Shown: positions 1 to 9,970, counted from the first letter of the stretch. The stretch is 64,000 nt of DNA from Flavobacteriales bacterium (GCA_017987895.1 JAGNSU010000007.1:1-64000); one strand, 5' to 3'. Notes: generated by a model not told the origin, from the sequence alone. Translations and numbers: made by a program.

Positions 1-169
1 GCAGGTCTTCGGGCAGATCGAAAAACTTGTCCACTTCCGTTTTCGGGACCACAAGGGTATGGCCCTCGCGCAGCGGGTTGATGTCCAGGAACGCGAGGAA
101 GCGGTCGTCCTCAGCCACCTTGTGACAAGGGATCTCGCCACGTACGATCCGAGTGAAGAGGCTGGCCAT
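1..169 (-). CDS. HIT family protein, N-terminal part (cut by window edge)
   Basis: The minus strand reads from an ATG at 169 to the window edge, giving about 56 residues that begin MASLFTRIVRGEIPCHK and contain DINPLREGHTLVVPK. This is the usual N-terminal half of histidine-triad nucleotide hydrolases of the HinT type. The catalytic HxHxH motif would lie beyond the edge, so activity cannot be judged. The ATG shares a base with the greA stop codon (TGATG), so the two genes are probably co-transcribed and translationally coupled. The family assignment rests on the N-terminal motif only. Confidence 0.85.
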   Translation of the reverse strand, partial: MASLFTRIVRGEIPCHKVAEDDRFLAFLDINPLREGHTLVVPKTEVDKFFDLPEDL

Positions 170-642
170 CAGCGGCTGATCTCCACGATCTCGAACCGGG
201 TGCTTCCCGCTGGGGTCACGATCTCCGCCACCTCGCCCACTGACTTGCCCAGGAGTCCTTTGCCAATGGGCGAACCCACGCTGATCTTACCGGTCTTGAT
301 ATCCGATTCGGTCTCGGCCACGAGGGTGAAACTCTTTTCGGTACCCGTGCCGGTATGCTTCACCCGCACTGTAGTGTGGATGAAGACCCTGCTCGTGTCC
401 ACCTGGCTCGCGTCGATGACGCGGGCACTGGCAACGACCTCCTCGAGTTTGGCGATGCGCGCCTCCAGCAAGCCCTGCTCCTCCTTCGCGGCGTGGTACT
501 CAGCGTTCTCGCTCAGGTCGCCCTTGTCGCGCGCATCAGCGATCTGCTGGCTCAGGTGCGGACGCTCCACGGTGCGCATGCGGTGCAACTCGTCCTGGAG
601 CTTCTTCAGTCCTTCTTCGGTGTAGTAGGCCGGTGCGGTCAT
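169..642 (-). CDS. greA: Transcription elongation factor GreA
   Basis: 157 residues, the normal GreA length. The N-terminal coiled coil (about 1-75) carries the typical ARDKGDLSENAEYHAAKEEQ stretch, with acidic residues at the coiled-coil tip. The C-terminal FKBP-like domain contains ISVGSPIGKGLLGKSVGE. GreA enters the RNA polymerase secondary channel and stimulates cleavage of backtracked transcripts. The gene has its own promoter-like motif at 695-702 and a strong stem-loop in its leader. It overlaps the downstream HIT gene by one base. Confidence 0.97.
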   Translation of the reverse strand: MTAPAYYTEEGLKKLQDELHRMRTVERPHLSQQIADARDKGDLSENAEYHAAKEEQGLLEARIAKLEEVVASARVIDASQVDTSRVFIHTTVRVKHTGTGTEKSFTLVAETESDIKTGKISVGSPIGKGLLGKSVGEVAEIVTPAGSTRFEIVEISR

Positions 643-666
643 GGCCGGGTGGTATCAGGATAGAAT

Positions 667-692
667 GGAAGAGGCCCCTTGAGGCCTCTTCC
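667..692 (-). promoter_or_regulatory. Stem-loop in greA leader
   Basis: Perfect 10-bp stem GGAAGAGGCC / GGCCTCTTCC with a six-base loop, located between the greA promoter motif and its ATG. It would form close to the 5' end of the greA transcript. No T-run follows on either strand, so it is a weak candidate for an intrinsic terminator of the preceding PorV-like gene. A 5' stabilising or attenuating hairpin is equally possible. Confidence 0.5.
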
Positions 693-694
693 AC

Positions 695-702
695 CAAATA
701 TA
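695..702 (-). promoter_or_regulatory. greA promoter -7 element (TATATTTG)
   Basis: Exact match to the Bacteroidota -7 consensus TAnnTTTG, 52 bases before the greA ATG and just downstream of the PorV-like stop codon. No clear TTTG was found at the usual -33 distance. Confidence 0.6.
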
Positions 703-713
703 GGACGGTGCGC

Positions 714-1772
714 TTACAAGCTGATACGGACCCCGATCTGGTGCACTCCGCTCCAGGGATTGGTGGCGCGGTAGGCATAGTCCAGTCCGATCGTGCTGAG
801 CTTTTCCTTTCCGAAAGGCATGTCCAAGCTCAAACCACCGGATAGGCCCGTGAACACAGTAGCGGCTTCTTCGCGGTTGGTGATGTCCTCTTCGTACATG
901 TACCCTACACGGAGATGCAGGATGCGCCGGAAGCCATATTCCAGGCCGCCTACGAACTGGTCGCGTGTGAAGGAGTTCGAATTGAAGGTCAGGGCAGCGG
1001 TCAGACCGTGCTTTTCGCCAAGCTTGAAATCGTAGGCGCCACCGATCGTGAGCATGGACGGAAGCTCGAATTTCTGGGAACGTTGCTCCAAGGTGATCTG
1101 ATCGCTACCGGTCACCAACAGACCTTGCACGGCCATACCATCCCCCGCATAGCGCATGGCTGGACCTACGTTCTTGAGCGCGATCCCGAAACGCACTTGG
1201 TCCCGCTCCCCGGTCACATAGTTGATGCCCGCATCGAAACACACCCCCGATGTACGTGCATCGGCAATGGCCTCGGAGACCACACGCACCAGCAACCCTC
1301 CGTAAATGCTGTTGGAGAAGGCCTTCGCATACGCCAGGGCGAAGTTGGACTGGGTGGTGCGGAACGTGCCCAGGCCGCCATCGGGTTGGTCCACGGTGGT
1401 AACGGGGATATCCCCGAACGCCATGGTCATCACCGTGATCCCGAGCGCTCCGTTCTCGCCGACCTTCTGGCCCAGACCGATGCTGTTGACCTTCACCCCA
1501 CTGCCTTCCAACCACCGGCTGGTGGTGAAAACGACTTCGGTCTTCCGTGTATGCGCCAGCCCGGCCACGTTGCCGAACATGCTTTCGACCCCACGGAGCG
1601 CAGCGGAGTTCGCCAGGCCCCAACCAGCACTACGCGCCCATGGGTTGATGAGCAATTGGGCGGCACCCGCCGAACCCGCCCGGTCGGGGTTACCGGCCTG
1701 CACGGGAACCGTACCAAGGATCAGCACCCCCAGGGAGAGGCCGACCATCCGTTGTTGCATCGTCATCGTCAT
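714..1772 (-). CDS. PorV/PorQ family outer-membrane beta-barrel protein
   Basis: 352 residues with an N-terminal signal peptide (MVGLSLGVLILGTVPVQA region) and then NPDRAGSAGAAQLLINPWAR, the typical start of PorV/PorQ proteins. Alternating hydrophobic strands follow to a C-terminal phenylalanine-poor ISL end. PorV is the T9SS shuttle that carries cargo to the sortase. Many paralogues sit, as here, downstream of a TonB-dependent receptor and a large secreted protein, and their role is less clear. It is the last gene of the minus-strand operon, 37 bases after the 1.36-kaa gene. Three in-frame ATGs (1772, 1766, 1760) are possible starts. Family membership is fairly sure, but identity with PorV itself is not implied. 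Confidence 0.85.
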   Translation of the reverse strand: MTMTMQQRMVGLSLGVLILGTVPVQAGNPDRAGSAGAAQLLINPWARSAGWGLANSAALRGVESMFGNVAGLAHTRKTEVVFTTSRWLEGSGVKVNSIGLGQKVGENGALGITVMTMAFGDIPVTTVDQPDGGLGTFRTTQSNFALAYAKAFSNSIYGGLLVRVVSEAIADARTSGVCFDAGINYVTGERDQVRFGIALKNVGPAMRYAGDGMAVQGLLVTGSDQITLEQRSQKFELPSMLTIGGAYDFKLGEKHGLTAALTFNSNSFTRDQFVGGLEYGFRRILHLRVGYMYEEDITNREEAATVFTGLSGGLSLDMPFGKEKLSTIGLDYAYRATNPWSGVHQIGVRISL

Positions 1773-1809
1773 GTCGTTCTCTTCTCTTCGTTCGATGATC
1801 GGACCCGGC

Positions 1810-4800
1810 TCAGAAGTTCTGTAGATCGATGGGGCGCATAACGCCGAAGAACTTCACCACGCGCTCACATACCCCCGGCACTTCCACATGGCAGAGGTAC
1901 ACCCCGCTGGCGATCGGCACGTTCGTCGCGTTGCGCAGGTCCCAGTCCAGGAACGTTAACCCGTTGTCCTTCTTGAACCGCCGGATCAGTGTACCGCTCA
2001 CATTGTAGATGCTGATGGTGCATACCTGCGGCAGGTTCACGAATTTCACCCGGTTGTCCAATCGGCTCACCTCGTACCCACTGAAGCCATAGTACGGGTT
2101 GGGCACCACGCTGATCAGGTCGCAGGCCGTCTCGGCCGTCGCCTGGTCCTCGACGATCACCGCCCGTTCGCCCGTATTGAAGCTGTACAGCGGCAACCCA
2201 TCGTTGCGTTGCGGATCGATCACCGGCAGGTAATCCGGCGTGGGTTGTCGGTACGGCTTGTACGGGTTGGCCACGTTCAGCAGGATCCGCGTCTCGGTGG
2301 GGATCAGTCCTTGTTCCGGGGTCTTCAGTTGGTAGCCGGGGTTCAGCACCGCGGTACCCACCCAGTTGCACGCCCGGAACGCCCGTGTGATCTCCGCGTT
2401 CGTACCCACCGTCAGGCGAGCGTGCAGGAACTTCCCTTCGTCGTACGGCGGCATGAACGTGGGGTTCGTCTTCTCCCGCCAACGGTTGCCGAACACGTAG
2501 ATGTTGTGCTGGCCACCCAGGATCGGCGACCCGAGACCAGAGACCAACGAATCGCTCGGGTTCCAGATCATGTCCCGTCCCTTCGCACCGCCCCAGAAGC
2601 TCGCCTCCCCGAACGCCATGTTCAGCCGCTCGCCGCTGCCCATGTCGATCGCGTAGCCCGGGAACCAACCCATGCCCGTGAGGTGATTGTTCAGGCCCGC
2701 CTCATCGTTGTTGCATCCCGGCGCGTTCAACGGGATACCGTTCTTGTCCACGCTCGCATCCGAGCGCATGTCCATCTTCCCGTCCGTCACGTACTCGGCC
2801 ACCCCCGGATTGTCCTCCATCTCCAGTACCGGACAGCGTGTCCACTTGTTCTTGTCGGAGGTGAACACCACCAGGCAACTGCTGATGTCCCGCAGGGACG
2901 AGATGTTCCTGGCGTTGGCCAGGCTCTTCGCACCGGGCTGGAACGAGGTGTCACCCACCAATTTGAACGCCGTCCACGTGCCCCCTGCCATCCCCAGGGA
3001 CGGGGTGCTTTGTACCAGCACGCCTTCGTACTGCTCATCGTTGTCCACATCGGGGTAATCCGGAAAGAGCGTCCCCTCATCCGAGGAGTTGCCCGCTCGG
3101 ATCCAGTTCAGCGCATCCTCGCCTTCCCCGTCCGGTACTCCGTTCAACCACTGTTGCGAAGGATCCGAATAGGTGATAGAGGCGCCCAGGAAATCGGTGA
3201 ACGTACCCTCATTGAAGTATTGCGCGATCGTCACTGACAAGCCCCACTCGGGGATCAACTGCTCGTTGCGGATCGCGATCGTCGTATCGCTCAATACCGT
3301 GTCCTGCGCATCCACATAGACCAGTTTCCAGCTCGCGTCGTTCAGGTTCCCGTCCGTGGCCGTATCGGTGAACCACAGCTCGAAGTTCCCTGCGGGCACC
3401 GCCAGTGGATCGATCACTTTGATGGATACCGGGCCCAAATTGGTCTGGTAACGAAGTTCATCGCTACGCCACGGAGCACCTTGCATGATCAGGTCCACCG
3501 TGCTGCTGCTCAATGCGATCTCCCGGTCCCCGTTCCCGATCCCCTCGATCCGCGTCAAGGTGAACTCATCCCCATAACCCGCGTTCAGGATCGTCCCTCC
3601 GTTCTCCGGAGAGTTCTTGTGCGGTATCCCACTGAACGGCCGGATCGGGCCCGCTGCGGATTTCCTTCCCGACAAATACGGGGTGGCCTGACCGGTGAGC
3701 GCCTGGGGATCCGGATTGAAGGTCGCCCAGCTATTGTAGCCATAGGCGATCGCCATGTAGTAGTAGGTCTTGAAGTTCACCAGGCGCGGATCGCCTTGGG
3801 CGAACGCATCATTGGTGACCCGGAAGGAGTGCGAGATCCCTTCATCCGCTCCGCTCACCATGAGCGTGGGTACAGGAAGGCCGATGTTCGGGTCTTCGAT
3901 GTAGTTGATGAGCTCCGCGATGTCATCGTCCACATCGCACTGGAACACCAGCCGCGCCAGGTTGGGATCACGTAGATCGGCAGGGCTCACCTCGCCGTTC
4001 TTGAGCTGATAGACCTGGTATCCCTGGAAATTGAACGTGCGATCGGTCGCATCCTCGGGAATGATGGGATCGTCCTCTTCATAGCGCTCCAGGTAGTTGT
4101 TACCGACCTCCAGGTTCTCGAGGGTGATGATCAGTTCGCGGTCCAGTTCCACGATGCTGAGCTCGGGTGCATCGGGGCCATTGAGGATCTGGAAGCAGTT
4201 ATCGAACAGCGCCTGTGCCAGGTCATCCGCCCGGCGTACTTCCTGCACGCTCTCGAAGGGGCCGCCACCCGTGGCGCGGGCCCATACCACGCCTACGGTG
4301 ATGTTGTTGTAGGCACCCGGTTCGAGCGTGAACGGGCCTGCGCTCTGCACGAAGCGCCGATCGAACGGGGCGTTCCCGGAATTCTCTTCCGTCCATGGCA
4401 ACTGGGGTTCGCAGTCGGTTCCCCAACCCTGTGGGTCGCTATCGCCAGGGAACATGTACTGTGCCAGTGTGATGTCATTGCTGGTGCTGTAACCAGTGCC
4501 ACTGTAGGACATCGGCGTGCCATCCGTCCAAACGCTGGTGAGGTAACCGTAATAGTTGATCGCGTTGTCCGGGTCCCCGGTCACCGTCCCGTTATTGTTG
4601 TGGTAGAGAAAGGCGCGCATGCCGTAGCGCTCGTTGTCCACTACCGTATCACCATAGCCGATGCCGATCCCCTTGTAGGGAATGCCCAAACCCAGGCGTG
4701 CCGTCGCGCAATCCACGAAAGGCTCATCCAGTGTGGGGCCGGGGTTGTCGATCGCATCGTAATCCTGGAACGGGCCCTCGAAGAAGTCCACCCCGACCGC

Positions 4801-5877
4801 GGGAGGTTGCACGCCATAGCCCGGATGGCCGTTGCAGCTTTCGTCGTTGTTGTCACCATTGTAGGCATAGCCCAGCCCACGTTGCACGTCGCAACCCACG
4901 AAATCATCATCGGCGCAACCCAGATCCACGTCCACCCACTGACCGAAGAAGGTGTTCTGCAACGTCTGTGTGCCTTGATTGATGAGCACATAGTTGTAGA
5001 ACGTCATGTTGTTCACCGCGTCGTTCGTACTGAACGCGAAGGCTTGCGCGCGGATCTCCATACCGATGGGGAGGCCTCCGGTCTCGGTGTGGGCATTGCC
5101 CTTGTCATTGAAGACCCACCAGATGTTCTGGTCACCGAAGAGCGGCACTTCATCCTCCCGCTTCTTGGTCTTGCAATCGATGTTACCGTCCAGATCGTAT
5201 TTGGGATAATCGCCCGCGTCCGGATCGTACTCATCGTTCGCATCGAAATCGAAGTAGGGGGCCAGGTTGTAATCCTGGTTCAAGGAGACATCCCCGTGAG
5301 CGGGCCATTCGCTGTAGATGACGGGCGCGGAATAATTAGGGAACTCCGTGCTCTCATCGCACTCCGGATCCAGTCGGCACCGATGGTAGGCGCGGTGCAG
5401 TTCGGCATCCTGACGCAGGGTCTTCCAGGTGCGGTCGTAGGCCAGACATACGTCCGATTCGATGGAGGCGGAACCGTCCTTGGTCAAAGGGCCCGGCCAA
5501 TAGTCGTTCCCCACCTGGCGGAAGCGTACACCGGCCAATTTCAACTGGTTGTCCGGCGAGAAGCCACCCATCCAGAGCGAACCGGCGAACAGCGCATCGG
5601 GACCGCTCCGGTCCTCCGTGCGCGGCACTTCGTAAGCGGGACCACCAGCCCCGCTGCGGTTCTGCCACATATTGCCGCCGGTCTCGATCAGGGCGCGCAC
5701 GTTGTTGAAGTCCAATTCGTCCCGCGCCGTGGAGGGCGAGCAGCCTGCGGCCTTTGCCTGGCCGTTCCCGGAGGATCCATGCGGCTGGCCCGCGCGCCAG
5801 GAGGGTTCCCGGGCGGTGAGATGGCCCCAAGCGAGGAGCACGAGCGCTACGGCGGCGAAAGTTCTGGTGGTCGGCAT
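1810..5877 (-). CDS. Large secreted protein with C-terminal T9SS-like domain
   Basis: About 1355 residues from the ATG at 5877. An in-frame ATG at 5895 would add six residues, but the 5877 start leaves a cleaner signal peptide (MPTTRTFAAVALVLLAWG). The N-terminal third is rich in Asp and Gly with several paired cysteines. No catalytic family was recognised. The last 90 or so residues (SVVPNPYYGFSGYE through ISIYNVSGTLIRRF to ASGVYLCHVEV) have the PNP-Y, V-SG-IR-F and GVYL spacing of T9SS/FlgD-like C-terminal Ig folds. The gene lies between a TonB-dependent receptor and a PorV-like protein with short gaps, so a surface role together with that receptor is likely. The substrate is unknown. Confidence 0.85.
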   Translation of the reverse strand: MPTTRTFAAVALVLLAWGHLTAREPSWRAGQPHGSSGNGQAKAAGCSPSTARDELDFNNVRALIETGGNMWQNRSGAGGPAYEVPRTEDRSGPDALFAGSLWMGGFSPDNQLKLAGVRFRQVGNDYWPGPLTKDGSASIESDVCLAYDRTWKTLRQDAELHRAYHRCRLDPECDESTEFPNYSAPVIYSEWPAHGDVSLNQDYNLAPYFDFDANDEYDPDAGDYPKYDLDGNIDCKTKKREDEVPLFGDQNIWWVFNDKGNAHTETGGLPIGMEIRAQAFAFSTNDAVNNMTFYNYVLINQGTQTLQNTFFGQWVDVDLGCADDDFVGCDVQRGLGYAYNGDNNDESCNGHPGYGVQPPAVGVDFFEGPFQDYDAIDNPGPTLDEPFVDCATARLGLGIPYKGIGIGYGDTVVDNERYGMRAFLYHNNNGTVTGDPDNAINYYGYLTSVWTDGTPMSYSGTGYSTSNDITLAQYMFPGDSDPQGWGTDCEPQLPWTEENSGNAPFDRRFVQSAGPFTLEPGAYNNITVGVVWARATGGGPFESVQEVRRADDLAQALFDNCFQILNGPDAPELSIVELDRELIITLENLEVGNNYLERYEEDDPIIPEDATDRTFNFQGYQVYQLKNGEVSPADLRDPNLARLVFQCDVDDDIAELINYIEDPNIGLPVPTLMVSGADEGISHSFRVTNDAFAQGDPRLVNFKTYYYMAIAYGYNSWATFNPDPQALTGQATPYLSGRKSAAGPIRPFSGIPHKNSPENGGTILNAGYGDEFTLTRIEGIGNGDREIALSSSTVDLIMQGAPWRSDELRYQTNLGPVSIKVIDPLAVPAGNFELWFTDTATDGNLNDASWKLVYVDAQDTVLSDTTIAIRNEQLIPEWGLSVTIAQYFNEGTFTDFLGASITYSDPSQQWLNGVPDGEGEDALNWIRAGNSSDEGTLFPDYPDVDNDEQYEGVLVQSTPSLGMAGGTWTAFKLVGDTSFQPGAKSLANARNISSLRDISSCLVVFTSDKNKWTRCPVLEMEDNPGVAEYVTDGKMDMRSDASVDKNGIPLNAPGCNNDEAGLNNHLTGMGWFPGYAIDMGSGERLNMAFGEASFWGGAKGRDMIWNPSDSLVSGLGSPILGGQHNIYVFGNRWREKTNPTFMPPYDEGKFLHARLTVGTNAEITRAFRACNWVGTAVLNPGYQLKTPEQGLIPTETRILLNVANPYKPYRQPTPDYLPVIDPQRNDGLPLYSFNTGERAVIVEDQATAETACDLISVVPNPYYGFSGYEVSRLDNRVKFVNLPQVCTISIYNVSGTLIRRFKKDNGLTFLDWDLRNATNVPIASGVYLCHVEVPGVCERVVKFFGVMRPIDLQNF

Positions 5878-5912
5878 CAGTTCGTGACCTTTCATGGCCG
5901 GATCAAATTATT

Positions 5913-8900
5913 TCAGAAGGAAAGCCGTAAGCCCAATCGGATGGTACGGGGTGCGCCCAGGTTGCCTGGATCGACAACCTTGCTACCGTACAGATCGCGA
6001 TAGCTGTCCACATCGGTCCTGCCGTTGATACTGTTCTGGTACTGCGCTGCGGCGAGGAAGCCGTCGTCGTCGGGGGAGCCGGTGGCTCGGTAGACATCGG
6101 TCACGTTGCGGGTGTTGAACACGTTGGTGACCAGCAGGTAGATGTTCATCTGTGCGGTCTTTGCCTTGTCACCTTCCTTCTTGCCGAAATTCAGCGCGAT
6201 ATCGCGATCCAGCTGTGCGTCCGCGGTGAACTGCCAGGGGAGACGTGCTCCGTTCAACGAACCATCCAGTCGGTAGCTACCCTCTTTGCTGTCGATGGCC
6301 GCCTCCTGCACGATCTGGCTCGAGTTGCTATAAGGCGTTCCGCTACCCAAGATGGTCACCATGTTCAGTCCCATGCTTTGCAGCAGGTTGACACCGAACA
6401 CCACCGGACCGTTGTAGTCCTTGCCCGCGCCATAACGGAAATCCGCGGTGATCTGGATCTTATGGCGTTGGTCGAAGTTCAATGGCGTGAGTACCCGCAA
6501 ATTGCTTTGATTGCTGTTGATGAGACTGAGGGTGCTGTTGGGGTCGCTGCCCGTGCCATCGGCGAATTGCAGGGTGTAGCTGGCGCGCATCCAGATGTTG
6601 CCCGTGCGACGCAGATCGTAAGTGGCGGAAAGCCCCTTCACGGTCCCGAAGTCGATGTTGTCGTAGGAGCGGTAGCTCACGGGCCAGGCCTCTTGCACGT
6701 TGCGGACCTGGATCATGTCGCGCAGTTCGCGGTAGAAACCCGCGATCTTCAATGAGCTCGACTTGCTGAGCACTTGTTGGAAACCAAGCTCGTAGTCGAT
6801 GGTCTTGCTCGGTTTCAGCGAAGGATTGTTCAAGATCAGCGTGGAACTCGTGTTCTCGATGAACGCCACGTCCGATACGAGCAACCGCACCGCGCTGGTG
6901 GGGCGTTGGGTGAGAATATCATAGTGCGCGAAGAACAGGGCCTCGTCCGAGATGGGGAAGCTGAAGGCCACACGCGGCATGATGTTCACCGAAGGAGTGT
7001 AGTCCTCGAACGCTGACTTCTTCAATTTGCTGCCCTGTAGGTCGCCTTCGGGATCGGACTCATAGCTGATCAAATAGGGAGCGATACCCTCGCCCCCGCG
7101 CAGCACCCGGGGATCGGCGATCTCCTCGCCCTGCGCATTGTACCACGTGTCGCCATCGCGGTAACCCACCACACGGGTCGGGTCGTTCAGCCGGTCCACA
7201 TAGAGCACGTAATCATCCCCGATGTTCTCCGGACGGTTCTCGGCAAGATCCTCGGCGATATCGCTGTCCGGGATGTCGCCACCCGCGGTATGCGCCGGCC
7301 GCCACAGGTATTTGTCCTTGAGCGTGTTCTGGTTCGCATCGAACCGATCCACCCGCACCCCAACGTTGAAGATGATATCGTCGAACGCGAATTTGTCCAT
7401 CAAGTAGCCCGCCATGTAGATCGGCGCGAACGGGGCCTGCACACGCGTGTAGTTGCCGTTGTCATCCTTTTTGTCGAAGAAATCAGCGAACGCCGGGCGG
7501 CCGGTGATCTTCTCACCCAAATGATCGTAACCGGCGAAGGTCGCGAGCTGGCTGCCGTCGTTGATGAGCTCGGTGGCGCTGAACATGTCCAGGGAGAACA
7601 CGGAAGGGTCCAAGGAGTGGATGTCGATGAAATCCAACCCGTTCTGGTCCAAGCCCAACGCCTCGCGCAACTGGCTGCTGAAGTAGGTCTGGTCGGGGCC
7701 GAGCAACCTTTCGAAGGTGTAGAAGGGGATCGTCCCGAAAGGATACGTCAAGGTCGCATTGCTCAATGACGCGTTGTCCAACTGGCTGATATGTGTGTTC
7801 GCCAGCTCGAAGGCGCGGTTCCAAAGACCGACCGGGGCCAGGCTGTATCGGCGATCGGTGAGTTGTTCGTATTCGACCCCCACAGAGAGGGCATGCTGGC
7901 CGATGTCCGCCGAACCGATCGCGGTGAGACGGAACTGATCCGTTTGGCGGCGACGGTACTCGCCTCCGTCCGGGTCATCGATGTAGCCGATGTTGTTCCA
8001 GAGGTCGTACAGCCGATCCGGACGCTCCCCGTTCAGCAACGCATTGCCTTGGGTGATCGCATTGAGGTTCTCGTAGGGGCCTTGCTCGGTTTCCTGGCCG
8101 AAGAGATTACCCACGTTGAAGGGTTGGTAAGGGAACAACTGGTAATACTGGGAGGTGATCGCGGCCAGGTCCTCGTTCGACTCGCTCGGCTCAAAGGTCA
8201 CCAGCGTATCCCGGAAACCCGTGTGCACGAAGGCGAACTGCGTATTGCTCGTGGTATCGATATCCTGCAACTCGTAGGTCGGAGCGCGGTAATTGGTGAA
8301 TTTGCCCACGTGGCCGTATTTGAACAGGTCGTCGCCATGCACTTGGTCCTCCACTTTCTGGGTCCAACGTGAATAGTCGAACTGCAGGCTGTAGTAAGCG
8401 TTCTTGATCAACTGCGCGTTCTCCTCTCCCTCCTGTCCGCTCTTGTTCCCGAAACGCTGGGTGAACCGGAGGAACCCCCGCCAAGTGAAGTCCTTGTAAC
8501 GGAAGTTGTTGCTCGCGTTGAGCAGGCTGTTGTTCCGGTTGAAGTTCTGCCGGTCGACATAGTCCACCGTGCCTCCCAGAGAGAGGGTGACGTTCTGTGT
8601 GGTGGCGATATCGATCTTGCCGGAGGCCAAATAGGATACGCGGCCCGCGTTCTGGCGGGTCTTCAACTCCTCCAAGTCGTCCCCCCGGAGATATTCGGAA
8701 CTGTACGCGGCCACCTGCCCATCCCCTACGTCACGTAGCTGCAGCGGAGAGGCCAGCAGTTCATCGCGTACTTCCTTTTTGACGCGCACGTCCCCGAGAT
8801 ACGAGGGCTCGTTGTCCACCACATTGGTGTACTGCCCGCTCAGGAAGAAACCGAGCAAAGGTTTTGTCTTGTTGCCCAGGCTATCCTTCTTGGAGAAGAT

Positions 8901-9716
8901 CGGGCCGCTCAGGCTGGCTTCCACCTGGTTGTAGGCGTACTTGTCCAAGCCCACGATATCGGTGATATCCTCCCCGACCTTGAAGCCGCTCGTGAGGTAC
9001 TCCACACCGCCGAAGAAGCTGCGGCTGGGGCCCCGGGTGGTGATGTTGATGACCCCCCCTGTGACATCGCCGTAGTTCGCGGGGACACCTCCGGTGATCA
9101 CCTGCACTTCTTCAATGGCCGCCTTGGGCAGGCCAGTGCCCGATCCCGCAGGCACTTTGATCCCGTCGATGTAGTAATAGGTGTTCTCCGATCGGGCGCC
9201 GCGGATGCTGATGCCTCCGCCCGTACCGGTTTCACTGGTACCCGCCACGGTGGTAGCGATGGATGCTGCCGAGCGACCCGGCATTCGCGCGATATCCTCC
9301 CGGGTGATGGTACCGCCGGAGGCACCGCCATCCTTCTGGATGAGAGGGACCTGGTACTGTACCACCTCGAACTCCTTCAACTCTATGCCCTGATTGAGGC
9401 TGAGGTCGAGGAAGGTGGTTTTGTTGCTATTGATGACGACGCCTGTCTGCTTCAACGGCTGATAGCCCACATACGTCACGATCACATCGTACGAACCTGG
9501 ATCGATCGGCTTGATCATGTACTTGCCGTCGAAATCCGTGGTGCCGGAAGCGACCACGGTACCCCGGTTCTCCACGGCAACGTTGACGAAGGGCAGTGGC
9601 TCGGAGGACTTCTTGTCGACCACCGTGCCTTGCAAGGTGCCGGCGCCCACTTGGGCGAATGTGACGGTCGCTCCCAGAAGACCAAGGGCGATCGTGGAGA
9701 ATATCCTTCTCACCAT
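5913..9716 (-). CDS. TonB-dependent receptor with carboxypeptidase-like N-terminal domain
   Basis: 1267 residues from the ATG at 9716 (MVRRIFSTIALG). The open frame continues upstream to 10283, but that stretch lacks a signal peptide and overlaps a better gene. A signal peptide is followed by a CarboxypepD_reg-like beta-sandwich (GTLQGTVVDKKSSEPLPFV), then a plug domain (ISIRGARSENTYYYIDGIKV, GGVPANYGDVTGGVINITT), then a 22-stranded-type barrel ending in LGLRLSF. It is an energised outer-membrane transporter with unknown substrate. It is the first gene of a three-gene operon with a secreted protein and a PorV-like protein. A promoter of the TTTG-18-TATCTTTA type lies about 45 bases upstream of the start. 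Confidence 0.93.
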   Translation of the reverse strand: MVRRIFSTIALGLLGATVTFAQVGAGTLQGTVVDKKSSEPLPFVNVAVENRGTVVASGTTDFDGKYMIKPIDPGSYDVIVTYVGYQPLKQTGVVINSNKTTFLDLSLNQGIELKEFEVVQYQVPLIQKDGGASGGTITREDIARMPGRSAASIATTVAGTSETGTGGGISIRGARSENTYYYIDGIKVPAGSGTGLPKAAIEEVQVITGGVPANYGDVTGGVINITTRGPSRSFFGGVEYLTSGFKVGEDITDIVGLDKYAYNQVEASLSGPIFSKKDSLGNKTKPLLGFFLSGQYTNVVDNEPSYLGDVRVKKEVRDELLASPLQLRDVGDGQVAAYSSEYLRGDDLEELKTRQNAGRVSYLASGKIDIATTQNVTLSLGGTVDYVDRQNFNRNNSLLNASNNFRYKDFTWRGFLRFTQRFGNKSGQEGEENAQLIKNAYYSLQFDYSRWTQKVEDQVHGDDLFKYGHVGKFTNYRAPTYELQDIDTTSNTQFAFVHTGFRDTLVTFEPSESNEDLAAITSQYYQLFPYQPFNVGNLFGQETEQGPYENLNAITQGNALLNGERPDRLYDLWNNIGYIDDPDGGEYRRRQTDQFRLTAIGSADIGQHALSVGVEYEQLTDRRYSLAPVGLWNRAFELANTHISQLDNASLSNATLTYPFGTIPFYTFERLLGPDQTYFSSQLREALGLDQNGLDFIDIHSLDPSVFSLDMFSATELINDGSQLATFAGYDHLGEKITGRPAFADFFDKKDDNGNYTRVQAPFAPIYMAGYLMDKFAFDDIIFNVGVRVDRFDANQNTLKDKYLWRPAHTAGGDIPDSDIAEDLAENRPENIGDDYVLYVDRLNDPTRVVGYRDGDTWYNAQGEEIADPRVLRGGEGIAPYLISYESDPEGDLQGSKLKKSAFEDYTPSVNIMPRVAFSFPISDEALFFAHYDILTQRPTSAVRLLVSDVAFIENTSSTLILNNPSLKPSKTIDYELGFQQVLSKSSSLKIAGFYRELRDMIQVRNVQEAWPVSYRSYDNIDFGTVKGLSATYDLRRTGNIWMRASYTLQFADGTGSDPNSTLSLINSNQSNLRVLTPLNFDQRHKIQITADFRYGAGKDYNGPVVFGVNLLQSMGLNMVTILGSGTPYSNSSQIVQEAAIDSKEGSYRLDGSLNGARLPWQFTADAQLDRDIALNFGKKEGDKAKTAQMNIYLLVTNVFNTRNVTDVYRATGSPDDDGFLAAAQYQNSINGRTDVDSYRDLYGSKVVDPGNLGAPRTIRLGLRLSF

Positions 9717-9762
9717 CAACGAGTAGGTTTTACGTTCAGAACAACAGCGCAACGAGGGGGCG

Positions 9763-9792
9763 TAAAGATAGAAAAGTCCGGGATCCGTCAAA
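9763..9792 (-). promoter_or_regulatory. Promoter of the TonB-receptor operon
   Basis: On the minus strand TTTG (9792-9789) is followed after 18 bases by TATCTTTA (9770-9763), close to the Bacteroidota -33 TTTG / -7 TAnnTTTG layout. A leader of roughly 40 bases would precede the ATG at 9716. The last base of the -7 element deviates from consensus. Confidence 0.55.
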
Positions 9793-9970
9793 CCGTCGGA
9801 AATCCGCTCTGGGCGCGGGTTTCCGCATAACCAGCCTGCCGGGTACATCGTTTCGTGGCTTGATGTGGTGGTCATCGTGCGTTGAAGTGGGGGAAAGATA
9901 TCCTGGCGGACCCGGCACGCGGCGATCGTGGCGGCCAAGGAAAAGTGGATGTATACAGGTCTGGCCGCCC

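Noticed and set aside
4600-6003. Open frame of 467 codons on the plus strand
   Set aside because: Antisense to the large secreted protein gene. Low-complexity Ile/Val/Arg/His content and no homology signs.
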